Shown: positions 44,272 through 54,377 of the stretch, piece after piece
How positions within the stretch are numbered: position 1 is the first letter of the stretch
How the letters are laid out: each line of letters starts with the position of its first letter
Source of the DNA: Maribacter sp. MMG018
GTDB lineage: Bacteria; Bacteroidota; Bacteroidia; Flavobacteriales; Flavobacteriaceae
DNA: 64,000 nt
Direction: 5' to 3'
Assembly (NCBI RefSeq): GCF_018100785.1
Contig: NZ_JAGJEC010000002.1
Coordinates: forward strand, 744,001-808,000
Notes under the pieces: generated by a model
The model's database searches: none
Told to the model about the DNA's origin: nothing
Seen by the model: only the letters and a program-made list of their open reading frames with translations
Position numbers and translations under genes: made by a program

Positions 44272-45603
44272 TTAAAGTTTAATTTCGTTTCCTTGATAGA
44301 ATTGTAATAATTGATGGTATAAAATATTTAAATACTTTGCTTGCAAATAGTTTTGTTGTGCACTGGTATAGGTGTTTTGACTTATTACCAGATCAGTGGT
44401 ACTAAGATCCCCTAGTTCATATTTTTTCTGTGCTAGTTTATAAGACTGTTCCGCGGCTTGCAAAGATGCTTCCGCCGCCACCAATTGTTCTTGTGACGAT
44501 AATGTATTTTGATATGCCGTTTCTACTTTTTGAATAACTTCTTTTTCTATGCTCTGTTTTTGTAACTGTGCTTTTTCGATGTTTATGGATGCGGTCTGTA
44601 CCGCCGCCTTTGTTTGGTTTCTATTAAAAATCGGAATGTTTAGGCTTAACCCTAACCGTTGGTTAAAATTTAGGTCCAACTGATCTGCAAAAGAGCTGTT
44701 ATTGATACTTGTATATCCAGAACCTACACTACCCGTAAGGGTCAATGTTGGTAAATATCCACCTTTGGCAATGTCCAATTCTTTCTCGTTTATGGCGATA
44801 TTCATACTGCTGGCCTCTACTTCTGGTAGAAAAGAAAGCGCATTGTTATAAATACTTTCTTTGTTGAGTTCTAGATTTAAAAGATCCATATTCTCGTCAA
44901 TGGTCTCAATTTCCAAATTCTGCAAAGGAGATAGTTCCAGTAATTGTTTTAAAGTAATTATATTTTGTTCGTATTGATTTTTGGCGGCAATCAAATTATA
45001 CTTGTTGGTCGCCGCTTGGCTCTGTGCTTCGGTATAATCCGTTAGCGCAATGGTACCGGCATCCAATCGTGTTTTTGCTCTAATAACTTCCTGTTCCGAG
45101 GCTTCTAGATTGTTTTCGGCGATAGAAATACCTTCTTTACTAAAAAGTGTCTGCAAGTAGGTTTCTAGAATACTGATGACAATGTTGTTCTTGGCCTCTT
45201 CCGCCAAAAGACTATTTTGTTCTATCAACAGTTTATTTTGGGCCACCTGGTTCGTAAGTTGATTCCCTTTAAACAGCGTCATAGAGGTATTAACCCCCAG
45301 GTTTGTGTTATGGATCTGATCAGACACATAATCACTGGTAATGGGGTCGATAGAGGTACCGTTCGTAAAACTTTGGGTAGCGCTACCATATAAATTGGGA
45401 AGCTTTGCCGATTTGGATGTCTTGTAATCCACCTCGGATATACGCTCGTTCAGGGTAGCCTCTTTAATGGTAATATTATTTTCTATAGCATAGTCGATAC
45501 AGTCCTGTAAAGACCATATTTTAGTACCTGAATCGATTACAGGTTCTTGGGCAAAAGCAAATTGAGCAAATAAAATGCCTGCTATGACGATATATTGTTT
45601 CAT
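44272..45603 (-). CDS. TolC-family outer-membrane efflux protein
   Basis: This is a 443-residue outer-membrane channel subunit with a signal peptide ending AFAQE. It has the internal duplication and long helices of the TolC family, for example LLAEEAKNNIVISILETYLQ in the first half and QKVETAYQNTLSSQEQLVAA in the second, with strands rich in Ser, Thr and Asn. It leads a six-gene operon: TolC, adaptor, ATPase, permease, kinase and response regulator. The export substrate is unknown. Confidence 0.94.
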   Translation of the reverse strand: MKQYIVIAGILFAQFAFAQEPVIDSGTKIWSLQDCIDYAIENNITIKEATLNERISEVDYKTSKSAKLPNLYGSATQSFTNGTSIDPITSDYVSDQIHNTNLGVNTSMTLFKGNQLTNQVAQNKLLIEQNSLLAEEAKNNIVISILETYLQTLFSKEGISIAENNLEASEQEVIRAKTRLDAGTIALTDYTEAQSQAATNKYNLIAAKNQYEQNIITLKQLLELSPLQNLEIETIDENMDLLNLELNKESIYNNALSFLPEVEASSMNIAINEKELDIAKGGYLPTLTLTGSVGSGYTSINNSSFADQLDLNFNQRLGLSLNIPIFNRNQTKAAVQTASINIEKAQLQKQSIEKEVIQKVETAYQNTLSSQEQLVAAEASLQAAEQSYKLAQKKYELGDLSTTDLVISQNTYTSAQQNYLQAKYLNILYHQLLQFYQGNEIKL

Positions 45604-45720
45604 CTAATGCGTGTTTTAATTAACACTTCAAAAATGAAACATTACCATTATTTAATAAAAGCAAATAGAAGTCTTGGCCATTTGCCTATACGAAAACCAT
45701 TTTTTTATCGATGGGATTTT

Positions 45721-45761
45721 TGGGGCAAGTTGTAATATGGACTACTTACTAACTTGCCCCA
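45721..45761. terminator. hairpin after the sortilin-like gene
   Basis: TGGGGCAAGTT (45721-45731) and AACTTGCCCCA (45751-45761) form a perfect 11-bp stem with a 19-base loop. On the plus strand it is followed by a T-rich ATTTTATTAT; on the minus strand by an A run. It lies just past the 3' end of the minus-strand sortilin-like gene, so it may protect or end that mRNA. It has the same arm and loop lengths as the hairpin at 17679. Confidence 0.6.
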
Positions 45762-45766
45762 TTTTA

Positions 45767-48700
45767 TTATAGTAGACTTATTTTCTTCTTGATCTCGGCC
45801 AATTGACCTTGTAGTTCTTTAAACCTTTCCAATTCCTCGTTTCCGGGAGTTTTGTCGGCCCTACCCACAATATTGGAGAGGTAAGAAATTTGTGCTACCA
45901 ACATTTGCTGAGGATAAGCACCTTCATCGTTCTTAAGTGCTTTTAATATATTTTGAAGTTGGCCCTTTTTATCGGAATTGGTAGTTTTTTTGATTGTTTT
46001 TTCTAAATCGGCCTGTGTTTTTCTCGCATCGGATAACAGGTCGATCACCTTTTTTTGAAAAGACAACTGTTCTTTTATAGTGCCCGTTGTAATCCCTTCG
46101 TCCTTTAGTCTAGGGTCTATAAGTATTTCAAAAGGTTGCTCCATTGTTTTGTCACCTACCGTTAACTTGGCAATATAAGAACCTGGGGCCACCATAGGGC
46201 CATTTTTAAAGCTTCTTCTCTTATTACTGCTCCATGCTCCTTTTTGCCTTAAATCCCACTCAAAACGATTGATTCCCTTTTTCGTTTCCAATTTATTGTC
46301 GGCATATCTAAAGACCATGCTCAATCCCATATCCTCTACTTCTTCAGAAGTTGATTTTAACAAGGTAGAATCACTGACGATGGTGACAACCGGAGCGTTG
46401 TTCGCATCCAATATTTCTAATGTAACCCCCTCTTTAAATTCTTTTGGTAAATAATAATCGATGGTAACACTGGTGGTAGGGTAATTTGGAAAAGCACTTG
46501 AACGCCAAGGTGTTCTGTACCTAATCGTGTTCTCGGGTTTAAAAAGAACGGCATCGTCTTTTAAATCGGTGATTTTTGGATTTCTTAAAGATGTAATGTT
46601 GTCCAAAATCCAAAATCCACGTCCCATAGTACTTAAAACGAGGTCTCCCCTATTTATAATAATATCGGTGATCGGGGTAACAGGCAAATTTTGCTGAAAA
46701 CTTTTCCAAGTCTTGCCATCATCGAACGAGATAAACATTCCAAATTCTGTTCCTGCGTACAACAACCCTTTGGCTTTAGGGTCTTCCCTTAAAACCCGGG
46801 CAGTATGGTCGGAAGGAATTCCATTGGAATCTGTACTGATCAATTCCCAACTTTTTCCGTAATCTTCGGTTTTGTAAATGTATGGTGTCATATCTCCCAA
46901 CAAGTGCCTATCGACGGTAATATAGGCTTTGGCCGGATCAAATTGTGATGGTTCTATGGACTCTACCCTACCGCCTTTCGGAAGTTTTTTGGGGGTTACA
47001 TCGGTCCAAGTCTGTCCGCCGTCCTTAGTAATGGATATGACCCCATCATTAGACCCTGTCCAAATTAAACCTTCTACCAATTTTGATTCCCTGATGGAGT
47101 ATAGCGTACTATAATATTCTTCTCCGGTAATGTCTCTAGTTATAGGGCTTCCGGATATTACCTGCTTATCCTCTTCGAAAGCTGTAAGGTCGGGTGAAAT
47201 AGTTTCCCATATTTGACCGCCATTTCTGGTCTTATGTAAGTATTGCGATCCCATATACACGACATCGGGATCATGTGGAGATACATGTACGGGGGCAACA
47301 CGCTGAAAACGATACTTTAAATCTTTTGGATTGTGACCATAAATGTTAGAGGCTCCAATGGAATATTCCCTATCCATTCCCGTTCGTTTATCATAAACAC
47401 TAAAACGGCCTTTACAGTTGTTATAAACGATGTTATGATTACCTGGTTTGGGGATGGTAGGGCCTGTTTCACATCCTCCCGTGGCGATCATCACCTGTGT
47501 TCCTTGTGGAGAAGTGGCACTTGGCGATGAACTTGGTATCGCAATGGTCGTATTGTCTTGCTGCGCTCCATATACCCAATATGGGTATTGGTCATCTACG
47601 GCTACCTGATATATTTCTGCTGTTGGTTGGTTAAACTGCGTAGACCAGGTCTTACCCCCATTATGGGATACATTGGCACCACCATCATTACATTGGATCA
47701 ATAGGTCTGGATTATCCGGGTTTAACCATATATCATGATTATCGCCATGTGGAACGCTCATTCGTTTCCATGTTTTCCCTCCGTCCACAGATTTTAATAA
47801 AGGGTTTGCATTGGAGTAAACGATATCTGGGTCGGTAGGATCTAGCTCTATATTGGTATAATAAAAAGGTCTGTTTACTAGACCTATATTGCTAGATGTT
47901 TGTTTAAACGTTTTTCCTTGGTCGACCGATTTATAGACACCTCCTTCTTTTTCGGGTGCTTCTATAACGGCGTATAAAATGCTGGAATCTGTCGGAGATA
48001 CGGCCAAGTCTATTTTGCCGATCAATCCCTTTGGAAGTCCATCTTCCAATTTTACCCAATCTTTACCACCATTAATTGATTTATAGATGCCTCCTTCATG
48101 GTTCTCACCACCCGAGATAATGGTCCATGGGGTACGTTGTGCCTTCCAGGCTGCCGCATATACAATATTCGGATTACTGGGTAATAACTCTAAATCGGCA
48201 AAACCTGTTTTATCTGAAATATATAGTACTTTTTCCCAAGTCTCACCCCCATCCGTAGTCTTATATATACCACGTTCCTCATTTGGTTTAAAAGCATTTC
48301 CTATGGCAGCGACCCATACTATATTATGGTCGGTGGGGTCGATTTCCACAGCTCCTATCTGACCGGCATTTTCCAACCCTATGTGCTTCCAAGTTTTTCC
48401 GCCGTCAATAGATTTGTAAACACCTTTGCCGCTAATAATATTACTTCGCAATCCGTCAGAACCAGTGCCTACATAAACAATATTGGGATCGTTATGTGCA
48501 ATTTCGATGGCTCCAATAGAAGGAGTGTCAAAATAGCCATCAGATACGTTGTTCCATGTAGTCCCGTAATCATCAGTCTTCCAAACACCACCACCCGATG
48601 CTCCTAAATAAAAGGTGCCCGGTAACATTGCAGTGCCTGTTACAGTGGTTACACGTCCTCCTCTAGAGGGGCCTATGGTACGGTATTGGAACTCAGAAAA

Positions 48701-48772
48701 ATCTTGGGCCGAAGTTGAATGGTTAACAAGTGTAAAAACAAGAATCGTGGTAAAAAGAAATAACTTCTTCAT
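45767..48772 (-). CDS. sortilin/VPS10-like beta-propeller exported protein
   Basis: This is a 1001-residue secreted or periplasmic protein with a signal peptide (LFTTILVFTLVNHSTSAQ). It holds a long series of BNR/Asp-box repeats of the type S-x-D-x-G-x-T-W (KTDDYGTTWNN, KSIDGGKTWKH, KTTDGGETWEK and many more), which make a ten-bladed propeller as in the sortilin/VPS10 family. A beta-sandwich and a helical C-terminal region (residues 880-1000) follow. Bacterial members are called glycosyl hydrolase BNR-repeat proteins without known substrate. Confidence 0.88.
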   Translation of the reverse strand: MKKLFLFTTILVFTLVNHSTSAQDFSEFQYRTIGPSRGGRVTTVTGTAMLPGTFYLGASGGGVWKTDDYGTTWNNVSDGYFDTPSIGAIEIAHNDPNIVYVGTGSDGLRSNIISGKGVYKSIDGGKTWKHIGLENAGQIGAVEIDPTDHNIVWVAAIGNAFKPNEERGIYKTTDGGETWEKVLYISDKTGFADLELLPSNPNIVYAAAWKAQRTPWTIISGGENHEGGIYKSINGGKDWVKLEDGLPKGLIGKIDLAVSPTDSSILYAVIEAPEKEGGVYKSVDQGKTFKQTSSNIGLVNRPFYYTNIELDPTDPDIVYSNANPLLKSVDGGKTWKRMSVPHGDNHDIWLNPDNPDLLIQCNDGGANVSHNGGKTWSTQFNQPTAEIYQVAVDDQYPYWVYGAQQDNTTIAIPSSSPSATSPQGTQVMIATGGCETGPTIPKPGNHNIVYNNCKGRFSVYDKRTGMDREYSIGASNIYGHNPKDLKYRFQRVAPVHVSPHDPDVVYMGSQYLHKTRNGGQIWETISPDLTAFEEDKQVISGSPITRDITGEEYYSTLYSIRESKLVEGLIWTGSNDGVISITKDGGQTWTDVTPKKLPKGGRVESIEPSQFDPAKAYITVDRHLLGDMTPYIYKTEDYGKSWELISTDSNGIPSDHTARVLREDPKAKGLLYAGTEFGMFISFDDGKTWKSFQQNLPVTPITDIIINRGDLVLSTMGRGFWILDNITSLRNPKITDLKDDAVLFKPENTIRYRTPWRSSAFPNYPTTSVTIDYYLPKEFKEGVTLEILDANNAPVVTIVSDSTLLKSTSEEVEDMGLSMVFRYADNKLETKKGINRFEWDLRQKGAWSSNKRRSFKNGPMVAPGSYIAKLTVGDKTMEQPFEILIDPRLKDEGITTGTIKEQLSFQKKVIDLLSDARKTQADLEKTIKKTTNSDKKGQLQNILKALKNDEGAYPQQMLVAQISYLSNIVGRADKTPGNEELERFKELQGQLAEIKKKISLL

Positions 48773-48921
48773 AATGAATTTAAAGAATTGGTTGGTTTTG
48801 CTTTAAAGTTAATAAATGAATATCGCAATTCGGTAGTGAGAAACCATTTTTTAGAATTTCTAATAGAAAGGGGCCTTGGTATGGAAAAAAGAAAAAAGAG
48901 GGCTATATATTTAAAGAAAAA

Positions 48922-49779
48922 CTATCCCTTTTGATTACGTTTGAGATTTAAGAAAGCTTCTTGCAGTTTTTTTGTGATAGTACCGGTATCATTACCCGAA
49001 TAATACTTGTGGTCGTCTATTTGTTGGATAGATGCGATCTGTGTACTGGTACCTGTTAAAAATGCTTCTTGCATCTTATCGATATCATCTAAAGAAATAG
49101 GGGTTTCTTTAAATTTAATACCCAATTGCCTACATAATTGCAGTACCACGATTCTCGTAATGCCATTTAAAATAAATTCATTGGCAGGATGGGTATACAC
49201 GGTATCGTTCTTCACAAAAAATACATTGCAGTGCGAAGCTTCGGTTATTATACCGTTTCTTACCAAAATCGTTTCAAAGCAATTGTGCTGCATGGCCTGT
49301 TCGTTCAGCATTACATTACCTAAAAGTGACGTCATTTTTATATCGCACCGAGACCATCTAAAGTCGTTGGCGGTCATGACCTTGGCATGCATTTCATTAA
49401 TATCCGGATATACCTTTGGAACCGCATACATCATTACCGTAGGAGTAATATCTTTTGGGTAGGAATGTTGACGGGGAGCAACACCTCTAGTTATATGTAT
49501 GTAAAGAAAGCAGTCTTTATTTACCAAATCGGTAGCCTCTAACAGTCTATCGATTTCTTTAGGTAACCGTTCAATATCGTAAGTAATATTGATTTTCCGA
49601 AGCCCGTCGGCCAATCTGTCAAAATGTTCTTTTTTATAAAAGAAGGCTCCGCCAATTTGGGCCATGGCCTCATATATACCATCCCCAAATATAAAGCCTC
49701 GGTCAAAAACGGAGACCTTGGCATTTTCAACCGCTACAATGGCTCCGTTCAAATATATTTTTTCAGGAAACCCTTTCAT
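48922..49779 (-). CDS. class IV aminotransferase (branched-chain/D-amino-acid type)
   Basis: This 285-residue PLP enzyme has the class IV fold used by branched-chain and D-amino-acid aminotransferases and aminodeoxychorismate lyase. The N-terminal SVFDRGFIFGDGIYEAM and the catalytic Lys in SLLGNVMLNEQA-type position (KMTSLLGN, Lys about 144) are seen, with EASHCNVFFVKND and the C-terminal EAFLTGTSTQIASI also typical. The C-terminus fits a D-amino-acid transaminase. Its start overlaps the last base of the sugar isomerase-like gene, so the two are coupled. Confidence 0.9.
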   Translation of the reverse strand: MKGFPEKIYLNGAIVAVENAKVSVFDRGFIFGDGIYEAMAQIGGAFFYKKEHFDRLADGLRKINITYDIERLPKEIDRLLEATDLVNKDCFLYIHITRGVAPRQHSYPKDITPTVMMYAVPKVYPDINEMHAKVMTANDFRWSRCDIKMTSLLGNVMLNEQAMQHNCFETILVRNGIITEASHCNVFFVKNDTVYTHPANEFILNGITRIVVLQLCRQLGIKFKETPISLDDIDKMQEAFLTGTSTQIASIQQIDDHKYYSGNDTGTITKKLQEAFLNLKRNQKG

Positions 49780-50684
49780 TATATAAGATGTTGTAAATGC
49801 TTTTTAAAATAAGTTGCGCTATCGCTAATGCTTTGCATAGAATTTTCGGCAAAATTGCCGCCCTGTTCTATATAATAGTAATCTAGGCTTTCTTTGTTCA
49901 ACCCTTGCAGCATTTTTTGGTAATCTATGCTGCCATTGCCCAATTCCGAATAGTCGCGGGTTACCTTGTCCATATCCTTTATGTGCCACATGACATAGCG
50001 GCTTGGGTTTTGCGCTATCCATTCTTCCGGACTTTTTGTAGAAGAATGTTTTACCCAATAAAGGTCTATCTGTAATTTCACCAATTCGGGATCGGTTTCC
50101 CTTAAAATAATGTCGTACCCGACCTGTCCGTTTTCTTCCTCAAATTCAAAACCATGGTTGTGATAGGCAAAATGAAGCCCAGCATTAGTTACCCGCTCCC
50201 CTATTTTGTTCAGTTTGCCAGATAATAATTTAAAATTGTCCAGGTTTCTATATTCGGGCGCCAACCAGGGCCATGTAATATATTTTGCCCCGATGGCATG
50301 TGAACCTTCTATACATTTGTCTACATAAGAAAGAAGCTCCTCTTCCGGTTTTTTAAAGAAATCGGAAAAATTGTAATGACCACTGGATATACTAAAGTTT
50401 ATATCGTCCAATACCTTTTTAAACTCTTTGGCCTTTAACCCATAGTAAGCCCCCTCTTTTTCATTAAAACCATACAGTTCACCATCTTCATAACCAAGTT
50501 TTGTTACCTGCTTTAAGGTTGCAACGGGATCTATGGCCATAGCATCTCGGATGGTGAACAACTGTAGTCCCATTTTATAATTTTTCTTTTTTATGAAATT
50601 GGGAATCGGCATTAATAATGCAGCGGAAGCTAGGCTAGATTGTTTTAAGAACGATCGGCGGCTACTGTTTGCACAAGTTTTCAT
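49779..50684 (-). CDS. Tat-exported sugar phosphate isomerase/epimerase-like TIM barrel
   Basis: This is a 301-residue xylose-isomerase-like TIM-barrel protein. A twin-arginine signal starts it (SRRSFLKQSSLASAALLMP). The barrel begins MGLQLFTIRDAM and has FAYHNHGFEF and IDLYWVKHSS as metal-ligand regions, with MWHIKDMD near the end. Exported members of this group in Bacteroidota act on sugar derivatives, often 3-keto sugars. The substrate is unknown. It follows the sorbosone dehydrogenase-like lipoprotein by 14 bases. Confidence 0.9.
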   Translation of the reverse strand: MKTCANSSRRSFLKQSSLASAALLMPIPNFIKKKNYKMGLQLFTIRDAMAIDPVATLKQVTKLGYEDGELYGFNEKEGAYYGLKAKEFKKVLDDINFSISSGHYNFSDFFKKPEEELLSYVDKCIEGSHAIGAKYITWPWLAPEYRNLDNFKLLSGKLNKIGERVTNAGLHFAYHNHGFEFEEENGQVGYDIILRETDPELVKLQIDLYWVKHSSTKSPEEWIAQNPSRYVMWHIKDMDKVTRDYSELGNGSIDYQKMLQGLNKESLDYYYIEQGGNFAENSMQSISDSATYFKKHLQHLI

Positions 50685-50698
50685 ATTAGAACCATCTT

Positions 50699-51895
50699 TT
50701 AATTAATACTTGCTACTTGGGTGTTTGTATACGTAACCCTGTAGATGGCATCTGCGTAGTCATCGGAAATCAATAAAGAGCCATCTTTTAGCCACAACAG
50801 ATCTACGGGCCTTCCCGTTACTTTTTGTGTTTCATCATTTAGCCAACCGTCTATAAACGGTTTCATGTCTTTTACTTCGCCATCTTGAATATCGGCCAAC
50901 ATAATACGGTAACCTACTTTTTCGCTTCTGTTCCAAGAACCATGCTCTGCTATAAAGGCTTTTCCGTCATAAGAGGACGGAAACATATTGCCAGACTTAA
51001 ATTTTATGGATAAAGGAGCAACATGTGCTCCCAATTGTTGTGCCGGGGCCACAAAATCTGAACAAGGGCGATCATTGCCAAACTCGGGGTCTTGTACTAT
51101 ACCTCCATGACAAAACGGATACCCAAAGTGCTGGCCCATTTCTGTAATACGATTTAATTCGCATGGCGGAGTATCATCGCCGAGCATATCCCTACCATTG
51201 TCGGTAAACCACATTTCTCCGGTGTCTGGGTGCCATGTAAACCCGACCGAATTACGAACACCCCTCACATAAATTTCTCTATTGCTCCCATCTGGATCCA
51301 TTCTGGTAATTGTAGAAAAACGCTCGTCCTCATCGGTACGGTTACATATATTGCATGGTGCGCCTACCGGAACATATAATTTGTCGTCCGGTCCAAAAGC
51401 GATATATTTCCATCCGTGGTGAAATTCTGTAGGATAATCATCATATATCAATTCTTTTTTTAACTCTCCGTTCAACTGACTTTCGATAGCTGGATATTTC
51501 CAAAGACTTCCTACCTGGGCCACATATAGATCTCCATTTCTCATGGTAACCCCATTTGGCATTTCCATGGTATCCAACACTATAATCGTTTCTGCATTGT
51601 AATCTCCATCGTTATCTTGAATGGCATAAACCGTATTCTCATTTCTTGTGCCTACAAATAGGGTGCCTTCATCTCCCATAGCCATAGAGCGGGCACCATC
51701 TATGCCGCGAGCATATACTTTTATTTCGAAACCATCAGGTAAATTCAGGTCCATAAGGGCTAGGTCCGTACTGTCCAATGGAACTTTTTTCTCGGTACCT
51801 TTAGTTTCTTTGTTCTCCGGTTTTGTTTCCTTGCATGCCAATATCATTAACGATATAAATACTAAAAAAGAAACTCTGTAAAATTGTTTTTTCAT
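50699..51895 (-). CDS. glucose/sorbosone dehydrogenase-like PQQ-type lipoprotein
   Basis: This 398-residue lipoprotein (signal ending MILAC, then acidic/Lys linker) has a six-bladed propeller of the soluble glucose/L-sorbosone dehydrogenase type: LPDGFEIKVYARGIDGARSM, then HGWKYIAFGPDDKLYVPVGA, NSVGFTWHPDTGEMWFTDNG and VAPLSIKFKSGNMFP. Such enzymes use PQQ or a metal and oxidise sugars in the periplasm. A Cys-rich loop (PCNICNRTDEDE) is present. With the isomerase-like Tat protein it forms a likely periplasmic sugar-oxidation module. Confidence 0.88.
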   Translation of the reverse strand: MKKQFYRVSFLVFISLMILACKETKPENKETKGTEKKVPLDSTDLALMDLNLPDGFEIKVYARGIDGARSMAMGDEGTLFVGTRNENTVYAIQDNDGDYNAETIIVLDTMEMPNGVTMRNGDLYVAQVGSLWKYPAIESQLNGELKKELIYDDYPTEFHHGWKYIAFGPDDKLYVPVGAPCNICNRTDEDERFSTITRMDPDGSNREIYVRGVRNSVGFTWHPDTGEMWFTDNGRDMLGDDTPPCELNRITEMGQHFGYPFCHGGIVQDPEFGNDRPCSDFVAPAQQLGAHVAPLSIKFKSGNMFPSSYDGKAFIAEHGSWNRSEKVGYRIMLADIQDGEVKDMKPFIDGWLNDETQKVTGRPVDLLWLKDGSLLISDDYADAIYRVTYTNTQVASIN

Positions 51896-52198
51896 TTTGG
51901 TGGTTGTTTAATATTGCTAAGATACACAAGCCATGTTATTATGCCCAAGATAATATGGTTAAGCGGTTATAGATCTATTCTACTTTTATAAGGCTGGTTA
52001 TGCCCTATTTTTCTTTACGCATTTATTTTAACGTGTTTATGGGTTTTATGACCTGCCTTTTCTATTTGTAGACCAAAGAAAAATAATTCTATTATAGTGT
52101 TTAATTATTATATACTTGAATTTTAGGGTATTTTTTTATCATTTTAATAAATAGTATGATCGATTTTAATTAAGTTGTGCGCACCAACCGAACAACCA
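51896..52198. other. intergenic region without recognisable features
   Basis: This 303-base divergent gap between the sorbosone dehydrogenase-like and DUF5916 genes is AT-rich. I saw no -7 consensus match, no strong hairpin and no plausible small gene. It must hold both promoters. Confidence 0.5.
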
Positions 52199-54376
52199 AT
52201 GAAATTTAAAATATACTCTTTGTATGTTTTTTTGGCATTTACCATTACGACATATGCACAAAAAAAGAACCAGGCATATAAACTACATATCAAAAAAACC
52301 ACTGTTCCCGTCAAAATAGATGGTAAAGGTGATGATCCTGCATGGCAAGAGGCCGATGAGGCAAAGGATTTTTTTAGGGTGTTGCCTATGGACGATGGTT
52401 TGGCCAATGAGCAAACCGTTATTAAAATGACCTATGACGAAAAGAACCTTTATTTGTTGGCAACGTTTTATAATGCTACCAAGGCCAATTATTTTGTAGA
52501 ATCGTTACGGCGTGATTTTAGCTTTGGAAAAAATGATAATTTTCTACTTTTTTTAGACCCTTTCAATAACCAGACCACAGGTTTTTCATTTGGGTCGAAT
52601 GCCTATGGCGCCCAATGGGACGGTACCATGTTCAATGGTTCTTCCATAGATCTTAATTGGGACAGCAAATGGATATCTGAGGTTACCCGTGATGATGATA
52701 AATGGGTGTTCGAAATGGCGGTCCCCTTTAAATCTATTCGGTATGGTGAAGGGGTTACAGAGTGGGGCATTAATTTTAGTAGGCTTGACTTAAAATCGAG
52801 TGAAAAATCTAGTTGGACCCCCATCCCTAGACAGTTTCCTACCGCTGCCTTAGCATATACGGGGACTTTGGTATGGGATGCCCCACCACCTCCGCCCGGC
52901 ACCAATTTTTCTATAATACCGTATGTTCTAGGGGAAGTTAACAGAGATTTGGAAGCGGATGGAGATACCAAGACAAATGGAAAAATTGGAGGAGACGTGA
53001 AGTTTAGCTTAACCTCTTCCCTAAATTTGGATCTTACGGTAAATCCGGACTTTTCTCAAGTAGAAGTAGACCGTCAAATTACCAACCTGGATCGGTTTGA
53101 GCTGTTTTTTCCCGAGAGAAGGCAATTTTTTCTAGAGAACGGAGATCTTTTTGCCAACTTTGGTTATGAAAACATTAGACCGTTTTTTTCTAGAAGAATT
53201 GGTCTTGGAATACCCATACAGGCGGGAGCCCGGGTAAGTGGGAATTTAAACGACAAATGGCGTTTGGGCATTATGGATATGCAGACGGCCAGTGATAGCG
53301 AAAGTGGTCTGCCTAGTCAGAATTTTGGCGTACTGTCTTTGCAACGCAAGGTATTCGGGCGAAGTAGTATTGGGTTTATGTTCGTTAACAAACAGTCTAT
53401 TAACTATCCACAGGAAAATGATTCCATTAACAATTTGTACCCTAAGTATAATAGAAACTTCGGAATGGAATATAATTTAGCTTCGTCCAATAACCTATGG
53501 AGCGGAAAGGCATTTTTTTTAAAGTCGTTTGCCCCAGACGAAATAGGAAATGGTGTAACACAGGGAGCACATATAGAATACAATAGTAGAAAATGGAATT
53601 GGAGAGTACAAGAAGAATGGGTTGGTGAAAAATATACGGCCGAAGTGGGGTACGTACCTAGAAGAGGGTATGTGAACTTGAGTTCTAAACTAGGGCATGT
53701 ATTTTTTCCAAAGTCCGGACCTATCGTAAGTCACGGTCCAGAGTTGAATATATCGTACTTTTTTAACGAGGCGTTTAGACAAACGGATCATTTGGCCTAT
53801 GTTGTCTATCAATTCGATTTTAGAACAAGAAGTAATTTAATGTTCTTTCTGTCCGATGATTATGTAGAACTATTGTCTCCTTTTGACCCTACCAGATTAG
53901 GTCTAGAGAGTTTGGCAGTGGGCACCAAGCACCAATGGAACGCTTTTGGGTGGGAATACGAATCTAAACCTCAAAGTTTGTTCACCTATGCGTTTGCCGG
54001 TCGTGTCGGAGGATATTATCAAAATGGTAACCGAACAAGCCTTACCGCGGACCTGGGCTATCGTTTTCAACCATATGTGAGTTTAAACGCTAATTTAAAT
54101 TATAACCATATTGATCTTCCGGCACCTTGGAACAAGAACGAATTTTGGTTGATCGGGGCCGAGGCGGATATAACCTTTACCAACAAGTTGTTTTTTGCGA
54201 ACCTGTTTCAGTATAACGAGCAAACAAGGAACCTTAACGTAAATTCGCGTCTTCAATGGCGTTATAGCCCTGCTTCAGATTTGTTTCTGGTATATACCAA
54301 TAACTATTTCATAGAGCCTTTTGAGGGGAGAAATTGGGGGGTGACCTTAAAATTCACCTATTGGTTGAATAATTGA
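52199..54376 (+). CDS. DUF5916 protein with N-terminal carbohydrate-binding-like domain
   Basis: This 725-residue exported protein starts at ATG 52199, giving a signal peptide that ends TTYAQ. An upstream in-frame TTG at 52175 adds eight residues and is unlikely. Residues about 30-220 form a DOMON/CBM9-like sandwich (VPVKIDGKGDDPAWQEAD, then WVFEMAVPFKSIRYGE). The rest (SLNLDLTVNPDFSQVEVDRQ, then LFFPERRQFFLEN) is the DUF5916 region, with beta-barrel-like strands to the C-terminus (WGVTLKFTYWLN). It probably sits in the outer membrane. Function is unknown, though glycan or heme-related binding has been suggested for such N-terminal domains. Confidence 0.87.
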   Translation: MKFKIYSLYVFLAFTITTYAQKKNQAYKLHIKKTTVPVKIDGKGDDPAWQEADEAKDFFRVLPMDDGLANEQTVIKMTYDEKNLYLLATFYNATKANYFVESLRRDFSFGKNDNFLLFLDPFNNQTTGFSFGSNAYGAQWDGTMFNGSSIDLNWDSKWISEVTRDDDKWVFEMAVPFKSIRYGEGVTEWGINFSRLDLKSSEKSSWTPIPRQFPTAALAYTGTLVWDAPPPPPGTNFSIIPYVLGEVNRDLEADGDTKTNGKIGGDVKFSLTSSLNLDLTVNPDFSQVEVDRQITNLDRFELFFPERRQFFLENGDLFANFGYENIRPFFSRRIGLGIPIQAGARVSGNLNDKWRLGIMDMQTASDSESGLPSQNFGVLSLQRKVFGRSSIGFMFVNKQSINYPQENDSINNLYPKYNRNFGMEYNLASSNNLWSGKAFFLKSFAPDEIGNGVTQGAHIEYNSRKWNWRVQEEWVGEKYTAEVGYVPRRGYVNLSSKLGHVFFPKSGPIVSHGPELNISYFFNEAFRQTDHLAYVVYQFDFRTRSNLMFFLSDDYVELLSPFDPTRLGLESLAVGTKHQWNAFGWEYESKPQSLFTYAFAGRVGGYYQNGNRTSLTADLGYRFQPYVSLNANLNYNHIDLPAPWNKNEFWLIGAEADITFTNKLFFANLFQYNEQTRNLNVNSRLQWRYSPASDLFLVYTNNYFIEPFEGRNWGVTLKFTYWLNN

Positions 54377-54377
54377 T

